From contig NC_065419.1 in the NCBI RefSeq assembly GCF_024362695.1, positions 7,936,678 through 8,000,677 of the forward strand: a stretch of 64,000 nucleotides of DNA, given 5' to 3'. This stretch comes from Pectinophora gossypiella (Eukaryota; Arthropoda; Insecta; Lepidoptera; Gelechiidae). How positions within the stretch are numbered: the stretch's first letter is position 1; every line of letters starts with the position of its first letter. A program made the position numbers and the translations under genes. Below are positions 58,481 to 64,000 of this stretch, one piece after another. Below the pieces are notes generated by a model. That model was not told the DNA's origin. It made no database searches and saw only the letters and a program-made list of their open reading frames with translations.

Positions 58481-58853
58481 GCTGCCCTCTGTCAGGTATA
58501 TAATAATATGTAATACGTAATTCGTCTTACCTCCATAAACTTTTTACACAGAAACCTATTATTGTAGGTACCTGTACCTACATGGAGTGGGACGAGCAAA
58601 CATTAGGATCCCTTATGATCGGATTGACAACCTAAACAAACAAGACTGAACAAAGATAAATTTTGTTTGGAAGGGTTTGATAGGAAAATGGTTCTAAATG
58701 CTGAATTACATGGATATAAAAACTCACGTCTATGTACCTCCAATCCAGGAGGCACTAGACACTACCTCAAGTTATCGGATGATAAACCTACATGCCTGCA
58801 GATACCTTTAATAAATACTATGCCACTTACATCCCCAAACAAGTACGTACCGC

Positions 58854-59086
58854 ACAGTGTTAGTGAAGCAGTAACGAATACTGAGGGGGATGATTCAGAC
58901 CATGATTCTGAGTTGATATCATGTAGAATTTCCTGTCAGAAATTAAATGACAATTTTAGTGTATTTTTAATTATTTTGAGTTTCATACTTTTGAGACGGA
59001 AAATTCCACTTGATATTAACTCAAGAACTCCGAATCATGGTCTGAATCATCCCTGAAAGTTTTCGTTGCGATGTCACTAACACCCG
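58854..59086. mobile_element. MITE-2, copy 5
   Basis: CAGTGTTAGTGAAGCAGTAA + CGAATACTGAGGGGGATG at the left; TTTTCGTTGCGATGTCACTA + ACACCC at the right. Inner repeats CATGATTCTGAGTTGATATC and GATATTAACTCA...GAATCATGGTCTGAATCATCC are well preserved. Confidence 0.75.
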
Positions 59087-59464
59087 GAATTTTTCGCTTC
59101 TTCCATGCGTGGAACGGAACTCAAATATTCTACGCACAGTTTGAAAGTGTCAGAGCCAACGAAAACAAACACCGTTCATAAAATAATCAACTTTGAACTT
59201 CTTTTCGGTATCTTTCTTAGGGATTTTGTTATTTCTAACTTCTTTTAGTTTTATTTTTTCTACGCGTTGTTTCACTTTTGTCCCCCTTCTATCTCTTATT
59301 TTCTTCCCATATCGTTTATTGCGTTTCACTTGGTAAAGGGCTGGTTACAATTAACCCCATTCATATCAACCCATTCTATCCCCGTTCTACACTTTTGTTG
59401 CCTGCTTGTTCTCCTACCATTATCATCTATAAACCATTGTCCATTGTTCATTGTTGTGTAATAG

Positions 59465-59736
59465 TAAATCTACGTAACTATGTTAATAAGTACTAGAAAT
59501 CAACTAAGATGTCCGTCGACCAATGAGATAATTAAAGAATCAAGGACGAGTGCTCGCCGCAGGGAATCAAATGACATTAATTTATACAGATAAGCTCAGT
59601 AGCGTCATTATCTGTGTAAATTAATGTCATTTGATTCCCTGCGGCGAGCACTCGTCCTTGATTCTTTAATTATCTCATTGGTCGACGGACATCTTAGTTG
59701 ATTTCTAGTACTTATTAACATAGTTACGTAGATTTA
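59465..59736. repeat. Near-perfect 272-bp hairpin
   Basis: Arms 59465-59593 and 59608-59736 (129 bp each) are reverse complements with about two mismatches (ATACAG against ATCTGTGT near the loop). They are separated by the 14-base loop GCTCAGTAGCGTCA. There is no coding frame and no matching copy elsewhere in the window. Confidence 0.92.
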
Positions 59737-59777
59737 CCTCGAATGGTATTATCTACTTAGATGGAAGTATTAATAAT

Positions 59778-59858
59778 AAAAAAAAACACTTTATTGCACA
59801 CACATACACAAGTATTTAGTGATGACTTATTAACAAACTGAACCTCTGGGCAAGCAAG
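59778..59858. repeat. Dispersed repeat fragment (ACTTTATTGCACA type)
   Basis: AAAAAAACACTTTATTGCACACACA resembles 14797-14985. It is followed by a 32-bp hairpin (59859-59890, CAGCAAGTGGTGAAAC and its mirror). Confidence 0.4.
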
Positions 59859-59884
59859 CAGCAAGTGGTGAAACAGTTCACCAC

Positions 59885-60165
59885 TTGCTGATTCAAAATT
59901 CAAAAATATTTATTTCAAAATTGGCTTACAAAGTCAGCGCTTTTAAAACGCCAAAAGTTAAATTACATATTATGTAACTAGCTGTAAAACTACTACCACA
60001 TCGGAATTTGTATCGCTGAGGGAAAGACGTGGCGAGAAAACCTCCCAGCACAGGGCCCTAGTCCTACTGTTTCATGTTTTCCTTTCTTTTTTGAAATCCA
60101 GTTTGTATTACATAATTTAGAAACTTAATACAATGGTATTCCAATTACAGTCGGTGGAAGATAAA
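59885..60165 (+). mobile_element. Non-LTR retrotransposon fragment, copy 2
   Basis: The plus-strand counterpart of 20934-21218, beginning TTCAAAATTCAAAAATATTT and running through ACCTCCCAGCACAGGGCCCT to CAATTACAGTCGGTGGAAG. Confidence 0.6.
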
Positions 60166-60282
60166 TATTATATGTACCTAGTGTAGATACAGCTACCAAA
60201 AAAAAACCAGAAAAAGTACAGTTTAATCAGAAAATAATATTTTAAGCGTGAACTGCACGTAGGTCAAATCTAAAACACAGAT

Positions 60283-60607
60283 TGGCCCTTGATTCTTGCA
60301 GACACCTCCTAATTTTAAGTTATACCCGTCATTTTCTTATCCGCCGAAAAGGAAAATGATGGACGATTGATAACTGTCAATTTTAAAAATGAATAAATTA
60401 CCCGGGCGAATAAAATAGGCATCCCGCTGATATTCAAACCTGTTTGACATGTGCTGTGGACTTAATTATGTCGGGTTATCGGCCAACATTAAATTCTGGG
60501 GGGGAGGGGGGTTTAAGTTTCTTTACGTGTGTTCCATAATTTTTCGGTGGATAAGAAAATGACAGGTATAACTTTATATTAGATGGTATGTATTGGAATC
60601 AGCACAG
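60283..60607. mobile_element. MITE-3, copy 2
   Basis: AAGTTATACCCGTCATTTTC + TTATCCGCC pairs with GGTGGATAAGAAAATGACAG + GTATAACTT. The edges GCAGACACCTCCTAAT and GGTATGTATTGGAATCAGCAC match copy 1 at 19616. The interior differs, with a GGGGGGAGGGGGG run near 60498. Confidence 0.7.
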
Positions 60608-63600
60608 TTGTGTTCATATGGTTTGCGCATTATCATCTACTCGTAAGTCCGATTGTTTGACGTTACAAAACCGAATACGAAAGTAACATCAAACCCTAAC
60701 CCTCTTTTTGAAGTTATTTCATCGCAATATTATAATATACACTTCCGCATTCATACTCGTATTAGTGAGGATAAATTCAGTGGAGTGTAAGAGTGTGAAG
60801 GATGAAAGGAATCTATAAGGAAGGGTCGTCGGGGCCTTACCTTGCCTAAGTATTATTTTGCGATAAATGCTTCCTTTGGCGATACAGGGGCTATCATACG
60901 ACGCTATGTCATATTATAAATGCTCTTTTATAAGAAACCAGCTTACCGCCCGCGGCTCCATCGGCGACTTCGGTTATCGCGCGCGAGACGTTTCTTTTCC
61001 ATACCCTTTTCAATCCCTTAGGGGGTGATTTCTAGGATAAACTCTTCTTTTCTAGGTCTCAAATTATCTTCGTATGTACCAAATTTCATGTAGGGTCAGC
61101 GCAGTGGTTTGAGCGTGAAAAGGTAACAGACAGAGATTTTAGTACGAATGTAGGGAGCTGCCATTTCTCTTCCCGCTTCATTTATCAGCGGCTTGTTAGC
61201 TCAGCAATTTTTACTCCACCACTTTATAAAGTTAACCGCTAGTCTCGGAATATTCAATTTGCAATTTATTTTCAGCGTCAGAACTCAGTTTTTCTTCTAG
61301 CTACGCCCGTAGCTTAGAAAATTGATATTGAAATTTTAATATCAGCAAGAAAATTGTATGGTCGGACTCTTTATTATTTTTCAAACACAAGTCAAACATT
61401 GGTTTAATTTATATTCTGTCAACTCGTAATTCTTTTAAAAAGCTCTTTCATCGGTTATAGAAGGGTGGAGGAGGCAAGCTTCGATTCATAATGACGTCAT
61501 TAGATGGCGGCGGGCAGTAAGCCTTGTTGAGAGCTTGAATGCAAGCACTGTCGGCTTACGTCACGAGAGTAAGCACTTAAGGCGAACCTTCTCTAGGAAT
61601 ACTTAGGTGGGCAAATACGTGTCCAAGTTGAAGCCGTCTTTGTAAATACTTATCCCTTGTAACAAGAACGCTCTTATTTTGAAATCATCTAGAAATTTCT
61701 ACGGTAAGCTATCTTTGTCGTCGTTCGTCTGGTAAGCACGTACTCAGTCACAGCCCCGCGTCGTAACCACAGCAAATGTCTCTCGTAATCACCTTAAGTA
61801 AATCTTACCAAACGAATTTACATTCAAAGCACGCAATTTCACAAATGACGTGAAATTCCCACAGGCACAAGTGCCTTAGACCTAATAAACGTCACCTGTA
61901 AGATACTTAGTGTGACGCTTTACATCATTTTGCTAAATATATAATTTAGATGAAGCCTGAGGGTCGCGAGAAAATTAACGGGCTCACACCGAGATTAAAT
62001 AATCAAAGAGGAAAATTCCCGACGTAAATAGCCCTTTATAGACTCGATGATAAAAAGCCCCAGCAAGGTAAATGAGCGTAAATTTAAATAGGTGCCCATT
62101 CTACCTTGATATTTGGGAAGGTAAAACCTCTTATTACAAATATTTTAACATTTCTTCCAATTTTGAACCTAATGCAAATTAAAATTGACGACGAAAGCAC
62201 GAATGACTTAAGCGTACCTGAGATTGACTTGACGAAAATACTGATAATTTAGTAGGTATACTTTTTCTTTTAAGGAATTAATGTTAAACAATAAATCATC
62301 GCTAATATGATTTCGTCCTTTTTGAGTGCCAATATTGGAAGGTGCGAATCTTTGTCATTTATTTGTGATGTGATAACACGACTGTTGAATTCCTCAAAAA
62401 ATTCCGACCTCAACTTTACAGCGGCTTTCTGTCATCAAGTTCCGGGTAGGTAGCAAATTGATATTGGACCGCAACTACATATTACTTTGCGAAGTGCCCA
62501 TCTCTCTGCTCCGAGCCGTCTTTGAGTAAACCCGGAAAATCCCTTTCTAAGTGCAACGCAAGCACGACTAACGTGAACTCTGATAGAAAAGCTTCTAACA
62601 CTGAACATACTTTTGTTTTTGCGACCGCACCGTGTTGGGTGTCGAGGTAGCCAAGTTCTAAATGAGGTTTACTAAGCGGCGAAACTGTCTAGCTTAAAAA
62701 TAGACCCTTACCTAATCATGTACTCGCATCTCGTGCGATGACGTGCTTTGCATCTAGATCGGATGGCTCCCACTCAACTCTAATGCCACCTAAGAGCCAC
62801 TCCTTCTTACCTACATAGATATCATCGCCACTACTCTAGGTGGTTTGAGATCGATACTCCAATACTGCACCCAGAATCTTATTTATGAAATGGAGATCTT
62901 CATTACCGAGTTAACAATACACGTTCAAATATTAGTCTTTGAATGACACAATAGAGTTAAATACACCGACTAAGCTTATCTACTGGAGAACTCTTGAGGA
63001 TTACAGACAAACATTTCTCACCGTCTACTCCAATTAGGTGGGTATTTGTGTAAGCAGATACGTCCCCTCCAGAATGAAGTGTTATGGTTAGGTAGGTACA
63101 TGTATATAGACTAAACAGAATATATCAAACAATAGATCCTTCTCGTTACGATGAGCTGCAGCGTCGACATGAAATTTGGCGGTACGGGAGTCGTAAAGAT
63201 GAATATAATGACATGTTTGTATTATATTAGAATAGTAATGAAAATTAAAGCTTAACATTAACAAAAATTTTCCACAACATTATACGAGACGAAAAAAAAG
63301 AAAAATAAGTAATGAAAACAACAATTTCAATTTAAATAAGAGGGTCTCGTAACGCAGTAAAATTCAGAACTCATACTGAATGACCAACGAGCAGAACGAC
63401 GTTGACCTCACGATTTTAATTATTCGCATTTTAATAACCGAGTCAAAGCCTGGGCATTATGAAGAGCTCTATCTAAAGTCGGTTCTGTCAGCCTGTCTTT
63501 ACCTATACAACCTATTTGTAACACTTTAAATTGTTCACACAAACTTTGTTAATAAATTGGAGTTGTGGAGCCGCGGCCAGCCTTCTTCAAACGACCAAAG

Positions 63601-63879
63601 GAGGTCGTCCTTTGAGTCTTGAATTCTTCTAAAAGTTAATTAACTTAAAATCTACCTTAGACTAATATAGTTAAATTCAGTTTCTCGCAAAGTCATCATC
63701 GGTTCCGCTCAGCGACATTAATTGAATTTGTTTGGTTAGGTTAAGATTTTAGGAAATTGGAAAATATTTACAATATTTTACTCCTGTTGCGAAATGTGTA
63801 GTGAAATTTTATTAACATCAAACCATTGCTCGCTAAACCTTTTTGTGAAGCATGAAAAACCAATTTATTTTTTTTTTAG
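60608..63879. other. Mostly unrecognised non-coding stretch
   Basis: Near 61047-61140 lies a dispersed-repeat phrase (TGTACCAAATTTCATGTAGG, GCAGTGGTTTGAGCGTGAAA + AGGTAACAGACAGAGA) common in lepidopteran elements. The rest holds no exon or repeat that I can support. Confidence 0.4.
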
Positions 63880-63965
63880 TAGCTTCTGAAGGCAGTTCAG
63901 CAGAGAGTCGTACGTGCTGGCTGAAATTGTACGTGTCGCCACGACACAGTCGACATCAAAAATAA
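63880..63965 (+). CDS. Possible downstream exon of the plus-strand gene (tentative)
   Basis: A long T tract ends in TTTTAGTAG, offering two acceptors three bases apart (NAGNAG). From either, the phase fits the exon ending at 15327. The joined reading is ...SAT-(V)ASEGSSAESRTCWLK, again Ser-rich, until TAA at 63963-63965. A GTACGT donor inside (63910) could end the exon earlier. The evidence is only acceptor quality, phase and composition; a 48.5-kb intron would be needed. Confidence 0.22.
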
Positions 63966-64000
63966 GCGGAAATGAACATCGGCAATTACGTAGACTTTGA

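Overview
The window is animal nuclear DNA, almost certainly from a moth or butterfly (Lepidoptera). It is AT-rich, has short coding exons separated by long GT-AG introns, and is packed with tRNA-derived SINEs, palindromic MITEs, non-LTR retrotransposon 3' fragments and a Lep1-type Helitron, all of a style familiar from lepidopteran genomes. There are no prokaryotic operons, no rRNA and no CRISPR array. Family or species cannot be fixed from the sequence. Layout: (1) 1-13300, minus strand: the 5' part of a fatty-acid amide hydrolase 2-like gene. Four exons (13300-13100, 5833-5614, 5221-5089, 4063-3939) join in frame through GT-AG introns into about 226 residues. They carry a membrane-anchor segment, the catalytic lysine and the GGSSGG amidase signature. 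The exon with the nucleophilic serine lies beyond the left edge. The introns hold an inverted pair of degenerate satellite arrays (1-2130), a DNA element with perfect 88-bp inverted repeats (2283-3030) and a 2.5-kb nested palindrome (7041-9588). (2) 13301-14987: a short region between two divergently oriented genes, with a GC-rich patch and a CRE palindrome; a shared promoter is possible. (3) 14988-15327, plus strand: the first coding exon of an unidentified gene (Ser/Thr/Pro-rich, low-complexity N terminus) with a good acceptor and a strong donor. No certain later exon is visible. A possible in-frame one sits at 63880, so most of 15328-63879 is either one very long intron or intergenic DNA. 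(4) 15328-63879: transposon-rich DNA. Three tRNA-headed SINE families (called SINE-A, -B and -C here) have full and truncated copies on both strands, several with clear target-site duplications. Three MITE families (called MITE-1, -2 and -3 here), further foldback elements, LINE remnants, microsatellites and one Helitron-like element (41333-43994) with about twelve copies of a 134-bp internal tandem repeat fill the rest. One short coding-like reading frame (47736-48004, minus) is unassigned. The genes here do not form a pathway; the only relationship seen is the head-to-head placement of the amidase gene and the plus-strand gene. Family names SINE-A/B/C, repeat D and MITE-1/2/3 are local labels, not database names.
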